A stretch of 64,000 nucleotides of DNA from DAXETY01 sp051155755 (GTDB lineage Bacteria; Desulfobacterota; Desulfobacteria; Desulfobacterales; SG8-13), in assembly GCA_051155755.1 (NCBI GenBank), contig DAXETY010000056.1, positions 1 to 64,000 of the forward strand. Direction: 5' to 3'. Shown piece after piece: positions 36,912 through 45,067 of the stretch. The position numbers were made by a program, and so were the translations under genes. Within the stretch, counting starts at the first letter, position 1, and the number at the start of each line of letters is the position of its first letter. Under the pieces are notes generated by a model. That model did not search any database and had not been told where the DNA came from. It saw nothing but the letters and a program-made list of their open reading frames with translations.

Positions 36912-38648
36912 TCAGGCGGTGCCTTCCATCAGCCGCTCCAGACTCTCCCGGGCAAATGAAAGGGTGGGGTCGAGCTCCAGGGCCATTACGTAATAGCGAA
37001 TGGCCTGGTCGCTGTCGCCCAGGTCGCGGTAGTTGGAGGCAATGTTGGCGTAATCGATGGCGGATGTGGGATCCAGGGCGATTACTTTTTTAAAACAGCG
37101 CAGCGCCTGTTCGTGCTGTTTGAGCTTGAAATAACAGAAGCCTTTCAGGTTGTGGATGTCGGTACGCTCCCGATCCATGGCTTCACCCTCCCGCAACACT
37201 TCCAGAGCCCGGCGATACTGCCCCATTTCCTTGTAGCAAATTCCCGAGTAAGAGTAGATGGTCACCATTTCCTCGACCGGTGGACGCCGGTCCAAGGCTT
37301 GTCGAAAATGCTGCAGGGCCGCTTCGGGTTTGCCCAGCGCCAGATAGCTCGAGCCGAGATAGAAACTGAGGTAGTATTTGCCCGGCAGTGTCTGTTCGAA
37401 CCGCTGCAGATGCTCGATGGCCGCTTGGGGCGGCAGGTTTTCACACAGCAGCTTGGCACAGAACATGCCCACGCTGGTACCCTGGGCACGCTCGCGAAAA
37501 TGCGCTCCGGGCACGATGGTGTAAAAGGCCGGCACCTGCAGCTGTGGATGCCGGGTGTCCAACACCAGGACTTCGAAGCTGCGGTCGGCCAGGGCGGCGA
37601 TCAGGTTTTCCACTTCGATGCGGATGTTGTCGTTTGAAAGATCGGGCATCTCGGAAATCCGGACCATCCGCGGCGCATCGACCACGAAGGCGGCGTCTTC
37701 CAGGCGCGTGAATTTCGGCAGGCCGCTGGCGACATAATTGCTGCCGCTGTTAAAGTCTCCGGCCAGCTGGGCGACTTCGGTCAAAGCTCGGCTGACGGCT
37801 TTTTCAGGCCCCGGGGTGGTGCCGGCCGTCCAGACGATTTCACTTTTTTCCGGGAAGGTAGTCGGATCGTATGCCAGTGCACCGACGGTGGGAATGCCCG
37901 TGTCGAGACTGAAATCGGTCAGGTAAAGCTCGATGCCGGCTTTGCGGTATTTCGTCAGCATTTCACGCACGGCCGGATCCCGGACCGAGTCCGGATCGAC
38001 GGCCGGCAAACGCAGACGCCCGCGGCTGACCAGAGAGGATACGTGCCGTTCGACAATTTCGCAGATTCCCTGGCTCAGCGCCTCCTCGACGCAATTACCG
38101 GCCGAAGGGCCGTTGAACTCGTTGATGGCATAAAACCAGTCGAAGGGAACCAGTAGGCTTTGATCGCGGGTCAGGTTGTAGGCTCGCGCCCATTTCAACG
38201 GCAGTTCTTCGAAAATCCTGCGGGCCTGGTCCAGTTCGTCCGATTCGTCGTGGACCGACCGGGCAATCATTTCGAAGGGCAGGGCGTCTTTTGCCACCTC
38301 ACGGTAGGTGCCCACCGTGAAATTGGCTTCGTTTTTCACGAAGCTGAAAAAACTGAATCGTTCGGCCAGTTCCATCACCGCACTGGCTTCGGCCTGGGTC
38401 GCAGTGGCGCCTTTGCCCATCTGCTTTTTGGTTCCGGTTAAATCCGCCGCGTCCTTGCCGCAGTAGCTGAAGTACACCGGAATGTCCAGGCGGCCCTTGT
38501 CAATGCGCAGGGTCTGTTCCAAAATCTTCAAATCGAGGGATTCCAGCCGCCGGCGAAATCGCCGCACCGTTTCCTCCGGAGCGATGACTTTGTCCTGGTC
38601 AACGGTGTATCCTTTGAATGCGTCCTGCAGTATGATTTTTTCAGTCAT
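36912..38648 (-). CDS. YcaO-domain protein with C-terminal TPR repeats
   Basis: A 578-residue protein: YcaO domain (about 40-390) followed by four to five TPR units (about 400-570; YLSFYLGSSYLALGKPEAAL, IYSYSGICYKEMGQYRRAL and so on). YcaO ATP-binding elements are seen in KGATATQAEASAVMELAERFSFF and GNCVEEALSQGICEIVERH. YcaO proteins activate backbone amides with ATP; E. coli YcaO assists RimO in S12 methylthiolation, and others build azoline RiPPs. No RiPP precursor, dehydrogenase or RimO is nearby, so the S12-type role is the default guess. ATG 38648 is used; a TTG 15 codons earlier lacks an RBS. Confidence 0.85.
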   Translation of the reverse strand: MTEKIILQDAFKGYTVDQDKVIAPEETVRRFRRRLESLDLKILEQTLRIDKGRLDIPVYFSYCGKDAADLTGTKKQMGKGATATQAEASAVMELAERFSFFSFVKNEANFTVGTYREVAKDALPFEMIARSVHDESDELDQARRIFEELPLKWARAYNLTRDQSLLVPFDWFYAINEFNGPSAGNCVEEALSQGICEIVERHVSSLVSRGRLRLPAVDPDSVRDPAVREMLTKYRKAGIELYLTDFSLDTGIPTVGALAYDPTTFPEKSEIVWTAGTTPGPEKAVSRALTEVAQLAGDFNSGSNYVASGLPKFTRLEDAAFVVDAPRMVRISEMPDLSNDNIRIEVENLIAALADRSFEVLVLDTRHPQLQVPAFYTIVPGAHFRERAQGTSVGMFCAKLLCENLPPQAAIEHLQRFEQTLPGKYYLSFYLGSSYLALGKPEAALQHFRQALDRRPPVEEMVTIYSYSGICYKEMGQYRRALEVLREGEAMDRERTDIHNLKGFCYFKLKQHEQALRCFKKVIALDPTSAIDYANIASNYRDLGDSDQAIRYYVMALELDPTLSFARESLERLMEGTA

Positions 38649-38689
38649 GAAAGCGATCCGTGGATGAGTTACCGTAATGAAACGGAAAT

Positions 38690-38711
38690 TCAACTACCAC
38701 CAGGTGGTAGC
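38690..38711 (-). repeat. Possible tail fragment of a multi-hairpin element (copy E)
   Basis: On the minus strand this ends GGTGGTAGTTGA like copy C, with a shortened hairpin (ctaccacc/ggtggtag). Same orientation as the head fragment at 39334-39375. Could be chance; listed because of the pairing with copy D. Confidence 0.35.
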
Positions 38712-38775
38712 CGGTTTGTTCAGAAGTCTGAAACTCTTACCAAAAATCGAAAAAAACGCAAGGATTAAATACCAT

Positions 38776-38804
38776 TTGACCGAATCGGAGGCATTTGGTA
38801 AAAG
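38776..38804 (+). promoter_or_regulatory. Promoter of tRNA-Ala
   Basis: TTGACC (38776-38781), 17 nt, TAAAAG (38799-38804), placed 16 bp before the tRNA 5' end, as expected for a stable RNA promoter. Confidence 0.5.
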
Positions 38805-38820
38805 TACCGTTTACACGCGT

Positions 38821-38896
38821 GGGGATGTAGCTCAGCTGGGAGAGCGCAGCGTTCGCAACGCTGAAGTCGAGGGTTCGAATCCCTTCATCTCCACCA
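38821..38896 (+). tRNA. tRNA-Ala (anticodon CGC)
   Basis: 76 nt including encoded CCA. All four arms fold: acceptor GGGGATG/CATCTCC, anticodon stem CAGCG/CGCTG with loop TTCGCAA, T arm with TTCGAAT. The G3-U70 pair that defines alanine identity is present. It has its own promoter and a strong terminator, so it is a monocistronic tRNA gene. Confidence 0.97.
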
Positions 38897-38912
38897 ATAC
38901 CTAAAAAAATAG

Positions 38913-38948
38913 AATGCCGCTGGATGCATGCCAGCGGCATTTTTTTTG
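38913..38948 (+). terminator. Rho-independent terminator of tRNA-Ala
   Basis: AATGCCGCTGG (38913-38923) pairs perfectly with CCAGCGGCATT around ATGCATG and is followed by a run of eight T. Confidence 0.9.
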
Positions 38949-39426
38949 GAACCGGGACGAACCGCCCCGGACGGGTATTGACTGAAATGTACACCGAAGT
39001 GAGAACCTAAAATATAAAGTTCTAATGTATGAGAACTTTTACGGCTCTGCAGGCGTCTTTGAAAGGCGGAAGGAAGACGCGCGGCAACGAAAGCGCGATT
39101 CCGGCAGGTTGCAACAGCATTATAATGCCCGATTGGTTCACCGATCGCAAGCAAAATTTCGATGGTGCCGGCCGGCAGCGCCGCGGTGAATTGGTGACGG
39201 GGCGGTTCGACCGACCTTTGGTGGATGGACCGCCGCCCTCATCTCAATGAACGCCGTTGCGGCTGCGATACGAGTTGACACGCAGGTGTCATGGTGATTT
39301 GGTACATCGTGGGTTCAAAACCTGTAATCCGGACTTCGATGTTGAACTTGCAGTCGCACCCGGTTTGGGCAAGAATCGAAATCCAAGACCGTCAAAAGTC
39401 CGAATTCGGGCTGAAAGCAATGGCGG
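38949..39426. other. Gene-free region downstream of tRNA-Ala
   Basis: About 480 bp with no supported gene. Contains a head fragment of a hairpin element (39334-39375). A 73-codon frame at 39029-39250 has no Shine-Dalgarno and no recognisable content. Confidence 0.5.
39334..39375 (-). repeat. Multi-hairpin element copy D (truncated head)
   Basis: On the minus strand it begins TTCTTGCCCAAACCGGGTGC and continues through TGCAAGTTCAACATCGAAG, then diverges where the first hairpin should start. 42 bp match copies A-C. Confidence 0.75.
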
Positions 39427-40302
39427 ATGCACTACGAAGGCCCCATATACCGACCGCCCAGTGAGGCCGATTCCTTGCTGGTGCAGGCCACGGTGGGCTG
39501 TCCCTGGAACCGTTGCACTTTCTGTATGGTCTACAAGAAAGGTCCGGTCTTCCGGGAGCGGTCAACCGCCGAGATCGGCAACGACCTGATCGAAGCCCGC
39601 CGGCTCTACGGCGACCGGGTGCGCACCCTGTTTCTGCCGGCCGGAAATACCATCGCCATGCGCACTGAACGCCTGGCGGCTGTGTGCATGCACGCCCGCC
39701 GTGTCTTTCCCCGGCTGGAGCGGATTACGGTCTACGGTTCGTCGCAGTACATCTACCGCAAGGGGATTGCCGACTTAAAGCGCCTGGCCGATGCCGGGTT
39801 GACCCGCATTCACGTAGGGCTTGAATCCGGCGACGACGCGGTTCTGAGGCGAATCCGCAAGGGCACCGACAGTGCCCGGCAGACCGAAGCCGGCCGCCAG
39901 GTGATCGAGGCCGGACTGGAACTGAGTCTTTACGTCATCCTGGGAATCGGCGGCACAGCCCATACCGATCAGCACGCCCGCGCAACGGCCGCGGTGATCA
40001 ACGCCATCCGGCCGCATTTCATTCGGCTGCGGACGTTCGTGCCCAAGATCGGCACGCCGCTGTTACAGGACGTCGAGAGAGGGCGCTTCGAAATGCTCGG
40101 CCCCCACGGCGTGCTGCGGGAAACCCGCCGCATCGTAGAAGCCCTGGACACGCCCGGCGAACTGGTCAGCGACCACTATACCAATTACATCAACCTCGCC
40201 GGACGGCTGCCGCAGGATCGCCATCGGCTCTTGGCCACGATCGATGCCGCCCTGCGGCGCGAGGAAGCCTGCTTTCGGCCGTTTTTCGTCGGAACGCAGT
40301 AA
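39427..40302 (+). CDS. Radical SAM protein
   Basis: A 291-residue radical SAM enzyme with the cluster motif CPWNRCTFC (about residues 25-33), followed by a TIM-barrel-like run: GLESGDDAVLRRIRKG is the Elp3/HemN-type strand. N-terminal YEGPIYRPPSEADSLLVQATVGCPWN resembles stand-alone Elp3/MiaB-like oxidoreductases of uncertain reaction. It lacks TRAM, B12-binding or SPASM domains. ATG 39427 has no strong RBS. The gene stands alone. Confidence 0.83.
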   Translation: MHYEGPIYRPPSEADSLLVQATVGCPWNRCTFCMVYKKGPVFRERSTAEIGNDLIEARRLYGDRVRTLFLPAGNTIAMRTERLAAVCMHARRVFPRLERITVYGSSQYIYRKGIADLKRLADAGLTRIHVGLESGDDAVLRRIRKGTDSARQTEAGRQVIEAGLELSLYVILGIGGTAHTDQHARATAAVINAIRPHFIRLRTFVPKIGTPLLQDVERGRFEMLGPHGVLRETRRIVEALDTPGELVSDHYTNYINLAGRLPQDRHRLLATIDAALRREEACFRPFFVGTQ

Positions 40303-40516
40303 GCGCTCCGGCCGCAGGGTTCATTTTTGAGGAGATTGGGCCGATTTCAAGTGTTTTTGCGACAGCAAATCAGTTTGCTTTTTCCAGAGGGCGAATGGTG
40401 CAGGGTGATCGATTGTCAATCCGGCACTTCCGGCGATGTTCAGGGGCTGTGGTTCACTGGGTGATCTGTTCTCGCACGATGCTCTTGTCTTGATAACCTG
40501 TATGGGAGAGACGCCC

Positions 40517-41953
40517 GTGTCCGATCGGGAAGATTTGCAGCGGAAATTGATTCAACTGCAAAAAGAGAAATCCGCCTTTCAGGCCCAATGCGACCTGTTC
40601 CAGGAATTTATTCGAATGGCCAGGGCGCCGGAAGAAACCGAATTTCTGAAAAAGACCCTGGCTAAAATTGTCGGTATCTCCGCTGACTTAACCGGTGCCG
40701 ATTCCGGAAGTCTGTTTCTGCTGGACAGTGACGGGGTGGTGGTGGACAGCATACTGGCCCGGGGCGAGGTGTCTTCCGAAACCCGCTCGGCGGTGATCGG
40801 CTCGGTGTTGAAAAAAGGTCTGGCCGGCTGGGCGGTTCACCATCAGCAAATCGGCCTGGTGGACGACACCCGCACCGATGATCGCTGGCTTGTATTTCGG
40901 GATCAACCCTACGAGATTCGTTCGGCCATGGCGATACCGATCGTCAGCGGTGAAATGGTGCTGGGCATCCTTACGCTGATGCACTCGGATCCGCGACATT
41001 TCAGGGCCGAAATGGTCGATTTGATGCGCATCACCGCCAACCAGCTGGCCCTGGTATTGGAAAATGCCTACTTGTTTTCCAAACTCAACGAATCCTTCCG
41101 TTCCCTGGGGATCGCCAAAAAGAAGATCGATCTTTACTCCAAGGCCCTTGAAGCCGAACTGGATCGCGGCCGCCGGATTCAAAAAGACTTTTTACCCAGA
41201 CAGCTGCCGTCTCTTTCAAACTGGGCGGTCGAAGCCTTTTTTCAGCCGGCCCGGCAAGTATCCGGGGACTTTTATGACATGTTCATGCTGCCGGGTGGTT
41301 ATGTCGCCATTACAATGGGCGACGTTTGCGATAAGGGGGTCGGATCGGCCTTGTTCATGGCCCTGTTTCGGAGCCTGATTCGCATCTATTCCCGTCAGGC
41401 GCTGTTGCGCAGCGATGTCCGCGGCCGGCCGGAATCGTCGACGAACGGTGCGGCCGGCCGTGAGCCTGCCGAACCTTCCGCTGCATTGCGGGCCATCGAT
41501 CGGACCAACGACTATATCGCCCGGGAACACGGTGAGATGAGCATGTTCGCCACCATCTTTTTCTGTGTCCTGAATCCGGATAACGGCGAGCTGTTTTATG
41601 TGAACGGCGGTCACGAACCGGTGTTCGTTCTGCGCAGCCAGGGTATCGAACCGTTGCACCGCACCGGACCGGCCGTGGGATTGGTCGAGCGGCAGAACTT
41701 CGGCATCCGACAGACCGCACTTCACCGCGGAGATATCCTGTTTGCCTACACGGACGGTCTCACCGAGGCGCGCTCTGGCCGGGACGAACTTTTCACCCGC
41801 CAGCGGCTGGAAACGCTGCTGGCAAAACCGTTCGAATCGGCGGTCCAACTGCTGGAGAACATCACTTCCGAGCTTTCTGTTCACATCGGCGAGGCGACCC
41901 TGGAAGATGACATCACCTTTTTGATCCTTGAACGGATGCGGCGTTCGATCTAA
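40517..41953 (+). CDS. GAF-domain PP2C/SpoIIE-type phosphatase
   Basis: A 478-residue signalling phosphatase. An N-terminal coil, GAF domain (about 40-190), helical linker and PP2C-like domain (about 230-475). Metal and catalytic Asp positions are visible: QVSGDFYDMF, MGDVCDKGVGSALFMA, NGGHEPVFVL, AYTDGLTEAR and LEDDITFL. Such RsbU-like enzymes dephosphorylate anti-anti-sigma (STAS) proteins; no STAS or RsbW gene is adjacent. GTG 40517 has GGGAGAG seven bases upstream; an ATG at 40502 lies before that and is less likely. The 214 bp upstream hold no gene. Confidence 0.85.
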   Translation: MSDREDLQRKLIQLQKEKSAFQAQCDLFQEFIRMARAPEETEFLKKTLAKIVGISADLTGADSGSLFLLDSDGVVVDSILARGEVSSETRSAVIGSVLKKGLAGWAVHHQQIGLVDDTRTDDRWLVFRDQPYEIRSAMAIPIVSGEMVLGILTLMHSDPRHFRAEMVDLMRITANQLALVLENAYLFSKLNESFRSLGIAKKKIDLYSKALEAELDRGRRIQKDFLPRQLPSLSNWAVEAFFQPARQVSGDFYDMFMLPGGYVAITMGDVCDKGVGSALFMALFRSLIRIYSRQALLRSDVRGRPESSTNGAAGREPAEPSAALRAIDRTNDYIAREHGEMSMFATIFFCVLNPDNGELFYVNGGHEPVFVLRSQGIEPLHRTGPAVGLVERQNFGIRQTALHRGDILFAYTDGLTEARSGRDELFTRQRLETLLAKPFESAVQLLENITSELSVHIGEATLEDDITFLILERMRRSI

Positions 41954-42129
41954 TTTTTCGGAACCGCCGTCAAGTGATCCCTGAAGGGTGAATCGTTCAA
42001 AAAAAATGGGTGATTCCAAATTTTTGTGTAACGTTTCCTAATGTGTTGTCTCTATACATTCAAACGGTCAAAGCCCGGACCGTTTGAAAGGTGTGCGAAA
42101 ATCTGCATTCATCTTTCCTCCTTACCTCA

Positions 42130-42168
42130 GCGCAGGGAGATCGAGTGATCTCCTTGCGCAACCTTTTT
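42130..42168 (+). terminator. Strong Rho-independent terminator
   Basis: GCGCAGGGAGATC (42130-42142) pairs with GATCTCCTTGCGC over 13 bp with a GAGT loop, then AACCTTTTTG. Likely ends the phosphatase transcript or a short RNA from the gap. Confidence 0.8.
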
Positions 42169-42342
42169 GTTCCCGATTCCGGACCGATTTCGCAACGGTG
42201 TATCGCCGGACAAGATCTGTCCCCAACCGCGGCAAGTTTTTGCGTTCACCGATTTTCCGGCCTGCGCAAGTCCGAGATTGTGTAACTTTTTATCGACAGG
42301 TGTCTCATTTTTTATAGAATGTGCTTTCATCCAACCTCCATC

Positions 42343-42374
42343 AAGGGTGGCCCTCACCGGGCCACCTTCTTTTT
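42343..42374 (+). terminator. Terminator-like hairpin in the leader of the small gene
   Basis: AAGG(G)TGGCCC pairs with GGGCCACCTT around TCACC and is followed by CTTTTT. It lies 32 bp before the small gene's GTG, so it could be an attenuator. Confidence 0.65.
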
Positions 42375-42406
42375 CGACTTCTCGCGGAAATCTTAGGAGA
42401 TTCGGC

Positions 42407-42661
42407 GTGCCTCGGATCAAGAAGGACTTTTCCATCGATCAATCCATTAAACTGCAATCCGGTAACTACTGTGAGTACGGAATCTTGTCCCGATGCACTG
42501 CCGGCAGCAGCTGGGCAAAACAGCGTTTGTGCCGTTTCGCAACGAAGTCGTCAATTGGAGAACGCTGCATGTATTATCGCAGCAATTTTGGCGGACATTG
42601 TGACTGTGTCGGCGCTCAGAGGGAGTATGCACGCATCTTGCGAGAAAAGTGTCGCCGGTGA
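42407..42661 (+). CDS. Small cysteine-rich protein
   Basis: 84 residues with seven Cys (22, 30, 42, 54, 65, 67, 82) and a GGHCDC motif at 62-67; basic ends (PRIKKD, LREKCRR). Supported by a GTG with TAGGAG seven bases upstream, an uninterrupted frame and evenly spaced Cys, which chance would not give. No signal peptide, so probably cytoplasmic with bound metal (zinc or Fe-S). I do not recognise the family. It follows an intrinsic-terminator-like hairpin, hinting at attenuation. Confidence 0.65.
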   Translation: MPRIKKDFSIDQSIKLQSGNYCEYGILSRCTAGSSWAKQRLCRFATKSSIGERCMYYRSNFGGHCDCVGAQREYARILREKCRR

Positions 42662-42777
42662 GTCGGAAGCGCTTGACCGCCGAAATAATTTGTAGTAGAA
42701 ACAGCATAATATCTGTCTTTCGAAATTGAGCGGTTCGATCGACAACCCCTCTTCAACCGCTCCAATGTGAATTTTCG

Positions 42778-42900
42778 AGTCAACTACCACCCGTGAAGCG
42801 GGTGGCTTGAATTTTCGGCCATAGGCCGAAAAGACAGAAGCACTTTTGTGCTTCGATGTTGAACTTGCACCGGGTGCATCGCACCCGGATTGGGCAAGAA
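42778..42900 (-). repeat. Multi-hairpin element copy C
   Basis: On the minus strand it has the same ends as copies A and B and adds a complete first hairpin (CCGGGTGCGATGCACCCGG, 42870-42888) of which A and B keep only half. Next come GAAGCAC/GTGCTTC, TTTTCGGCC/GGCCGAAAA and CCACCCGC/GCGGGTGG (here with one A change). Ends 33 bp before hisB. Confidence 0.85.
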
Positions 42901-42932
42901 CCCATATGGATGTTGCGGACGGAAAGGCGGCC

Positions 42933-43523
42933 ATGGACTCGCGCAAGGCGGATGTGCAACGTCAGACCCGCGAGACCCGGATTCGGATTCGGGTCGATCT
43001 GGACGGAAAGGGAAGTCATCAAATCAATACCGGCATTCCCTTTTTCGATCACATGCTCGTACTGTTCGCCGTGCACGGCTTTTTCGATCTGCAAGTGGAC
43101 GCCGCCGGTGACATCGAGGTCGATCATCATCACACCGTCGAGGATGTCGGATTGGTAATGGGTGACGCGTTCCGGCAGGCCCTGAACGATCGGGCCGGTA
43201 TTCGACGCTACGGTTATGCAGTCACGCCGATGGATGAAACGCTGGCCGCGGTGGCCGTGGATCTCTCCGGCCGGCCGTTCCTGGTGTACAACGTGCCCGG
43301 CGTCGGTACCGGCGGCAGGATTTTCGATGCGGCCCTGGGCAAGGAATTCTTTCGCGCATTCAGCAACCGCTGCGGCCTGAACCTGCACATTAATGTCGCC
43401 TACGGTGAGAACGGGCACCACATCCTCGAGGCCGTCTTCAAAGCCACCGGTCGTGCCCTCGATCAGGCCGTGCAGTTGGATTCGAGAGTTGCCGGTGTTC
43501 ACTCCTCCAAAGGCTCGTTTTAG
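42933..43523 (+). CDS. hisB: Imidazoleglycerol-phosphate dehydratase
   Basis: A 196-residue dehydratase, step six of histidine synthesis. Two metal-binding His clusters are intact: FFDHML and [10 protein letters not shown] near the N-terminus, and the C-terminal [14 protein letters not shown]. Typical size for a monofunctional HisB. ATG 42933 has GGAAAGG six bases upstream; an ATG nine codons earlier (42906) is possible but touches the hairpin element. First gene of a hisB-lipoprotein-hisA cluster. Confidence 0.95.
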   Translation: MDSRKADVQRQTRETRIRIRVDLDGKGSHQINTGIPFFDHMLVLFAVHGFFDLQVDAAGDIEVDHHHTVEDVGLVMGDAFRQALNDRAGIRRYGYAVTPMDETLAAVAVDLSGRPFLVYNVPGVGTGGRIFDAALGKEFFRAFSNRCGLNLHINVAYGENGHHILEAVFKATGRALDQAVQLDSRVAGVHSSKGSF

Positions 43524-43527
43524 TCGG

Positions 43528-44289
43528 GTGGCCTTTCATTTGAGACGCAATTCGGAACATAAAAGCGCCGCCTTGCCGACCGGGCTGCTGCCGGGCCAGG
43601 TCCGCTTGAACGGACTGTTGCTGTGCGGGCTTCTGCTGATGTGGGTACTGGCGGCCGGCTGCAGCAGCGCGCCGGTCACGGGTCGCACGGTGACTTCCGC
43701 AGCGGGGATTGACACCGTCGTGCTGATACCGTTTACCGATTTGACCGAGGTTTACGGAGAATCCGGGCTGATTGCCTGCCCTTTGAATCCCAAATATTTT
43801 GAAGCCGGCCCCACCGAAGAAAACGCCGAACAGGTTTTGACGGTGCTCACCGACCGCCAGCTGATCCGGAAGCGGGCGTTCGATGTGGCCCGATGGAATC
43901 GCAAGCTGGCTGAAATTCCCGCAGACCGGGGAAGGTTCAACCAGGAGCGTAAGTTCGTCATGCGGGTTGGACGGGAAAGCGGCGCCGATGCGGTGTTGGT
44001 CGGCTATCTCTACGAGTTTCGACAACGAATGGGGGAAAAATACGCCGCCGATACGCCGGCGGCGGTGGCCTTCAGCCTGCACCTGGTCCGGACCGAAAAC
44101 GGCGCAGACATATGGTACGGGTTTTTCGAAGAGACCCAGCAGGCCCTGAGTGAAAACCTGTTTCGTCTGTCGCTGTTTATCGAGCGGGGCGCCAGCTGGC
44201 AGACCGCCGAAGAGCTGGCGCAATACGGACTGAAAGAGCTTTGGAAAACCTTCCCGCAAAGACAATCCGATTCGAACTCCCGAGAGTGA
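43528..44289 (+). CDS. Putative lipoprotein between hisB and hisA
   Basis: About 253 residues. A hydrophobic N-terminal segment (LNGLLLCGLLLMWVLAAGC) ends in a lipobox LAAGC with CSSAP after it, so lipidation and outer-membrane or periplasmic location are likely. The mature part (TVVLIPFTDLTEVYGE; ESGADAVLVGYLYEFRQRMGE; IWYGFFEETQQALSENLF) resembles small lipoproteins of unknown role with a GNA1162/TolB-N-like alpha/beta core. GTG 43528 is adopted; a TTG at 43606 just before the hydrophobic core is an alternative. It is embedded in the his cluster with short spacings. Confidence 0.65.
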   Translation: MAFHLRRNSEHKSAALPTGLLPGQVRLNGLLLCGLLLMWVLAAGCSSAPVTGRTVTSAAGIDTVVLIPFTDLTEVYGESGLIACPLNPKYFEAGPTEENAEQVLTVLTDRQLIRKRAFDVARWNRKLAEIPADRGRFNQERKFVMRVGRESGADAVLVGYLYEFRQRMGEKYAADTPAAVAFSLHLVRTENGADIWYGFFEETQQALSENLFRLSLFIERGASWQTAEELAQYGLKELWKTFPQRQSDSNSRE

Positions 44290-44298
44290 TATTCCGAC

Positions 44299-45042
44299 AT
44301 GTTGATCATACCGGCAATCGACCTGAAGGCGGGTAAATGCGTTCGACTGCTGCAGGGACGCAAAGAAGACGAAACGGTCTTCTCCAATGATCCGGCGGCG
44401 GTAGCGCGGCGCTGGGCATCGGAAGGCGCCGAACTGCTGCATGTGGTCGATCTGGACGGCGCCTTCGAAAAGAAACCGCGCAACATGGACAGCGTCCAAA
44501 AGGTCGTTGCGGCCGTGCCGATCCCGGTTCAGGTGGGCGGCGGCATTCGGGATGCGGAAACCATCGAAAGATACCTCGATCTCGGTGTTTCGCGGGTGAT
44601 TCTGGGCACCGAAGCCATACGCAATCCTCAGTTGGTGGAAGCTGCCTGCCGGGACTTCCCCGGAAGGATCGTGGTCGGAATCGATGCCCGCAACGGCATG
44701 GTTGCCATCGAAGGCTGGGTCGAAACCACCGGGACCAGCGCCGTGGCGCTGGCGCAACGGTTCGAAGACTGTGGCGTGGCGGCGATTAATTTTACCGACA
44801 TTCAGCGTGACGGCATGCAAGGCGGGCCCAACCTGGTGGAAACCCGCAAGCTGGCCGAATCCATCTCGATTCCCGTTGTGGCCTCCGGCGGTGTGGCCGG
44901 AATCGAGGATATCCGCAACCTGCTGGCTCTGGAGCCCTTTGGCGTGACCGGCGTCATCACCGGTAAGGCCCTGTACACCGGCGGGTTGGATTTGGCGCAG
45001 GCGATTGCGTTGACGAAAGCCGTCGCCCGCAAAAAAACTTGA
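44299..45042 (+). CDS. hisA: ProFAR isomerase HisA
   Basis: A 247-residue (beta-alpha)8 barrel converting ProFAR to PRFAR in histidine synthesis. [13 protein letters not shown] with catalytic Asp, [16 protein letters not shown], and the second-half [13 protein letters not shown] with catalytic Asp and [10 protein letters not shown] are all present. Spaced 9 bp from the lipoprotein gene. Its stop overlaps the -35 box of the dnaG promoter. Confidence 0.96.
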   Translation: MLIIPAIDLKAGKCVRLLQGRKEDETVFSNDPAAVARRWASEGAELLHVVDLDGAFEKKPRNMDSVQKVVAAVPIPVQVGGGIRDAETIERYLDLGVSRVILGTEAIRNPQLVEAACRDFPGRIVVGIDARNGMVAIEGWVETTGTSAVALAQRFEDCGVAAINFTDIQRDGMQGGPNLVETRKLAESISIPVVASGGVAGIEDIRNLLALEPFGVTGVITGKALYTGGLDLAQAIALTKAVARKKT

Positions 45043-45067
45043 CAATATTGAAAAATTCAATTATTCT
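45039..45067 (+). promoter_or_regulatory. Strong sigma-70 promoter for dnaG-rpoD
   Basis: TTGACA (45039-45044), 17 nt, TATTCT (45062-45067), beginning inside the hisA stop codon. It would give a leader of about 185 nt before dnaG. Confidence 0.65.

Larger units (their letters stand above)
41954..42406. other. Hairpin-rich gap upstream of the small Cys-rich gene
   Basis: No long gene. Contains CAAACGGTC/GACCGTTTG (42060-42085), a terminator at 42130-42168 and another terminator-like hairpin at 42343-42374. The stretch 42169-42342 could carry a short transcript. On the minus strand a perfect TAAGGAGG precedes a 14-codon frame (near 42114-42070), which I do not call. Confidence 0.5.

Noticed and set aside
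42070..42114. 14-codon minus-strand frame behind a perfect TAAGGAGG
   Set aside because: No downstream gene on that strand that it could lead; the AGG-rich stretch may be part of a hairpin region instead.
43438..45060. 540-codon minus-strand frame over the hisB-hisA region
   Set aside because: Antisense shadow; hisA is unambiguous on the plus strand.
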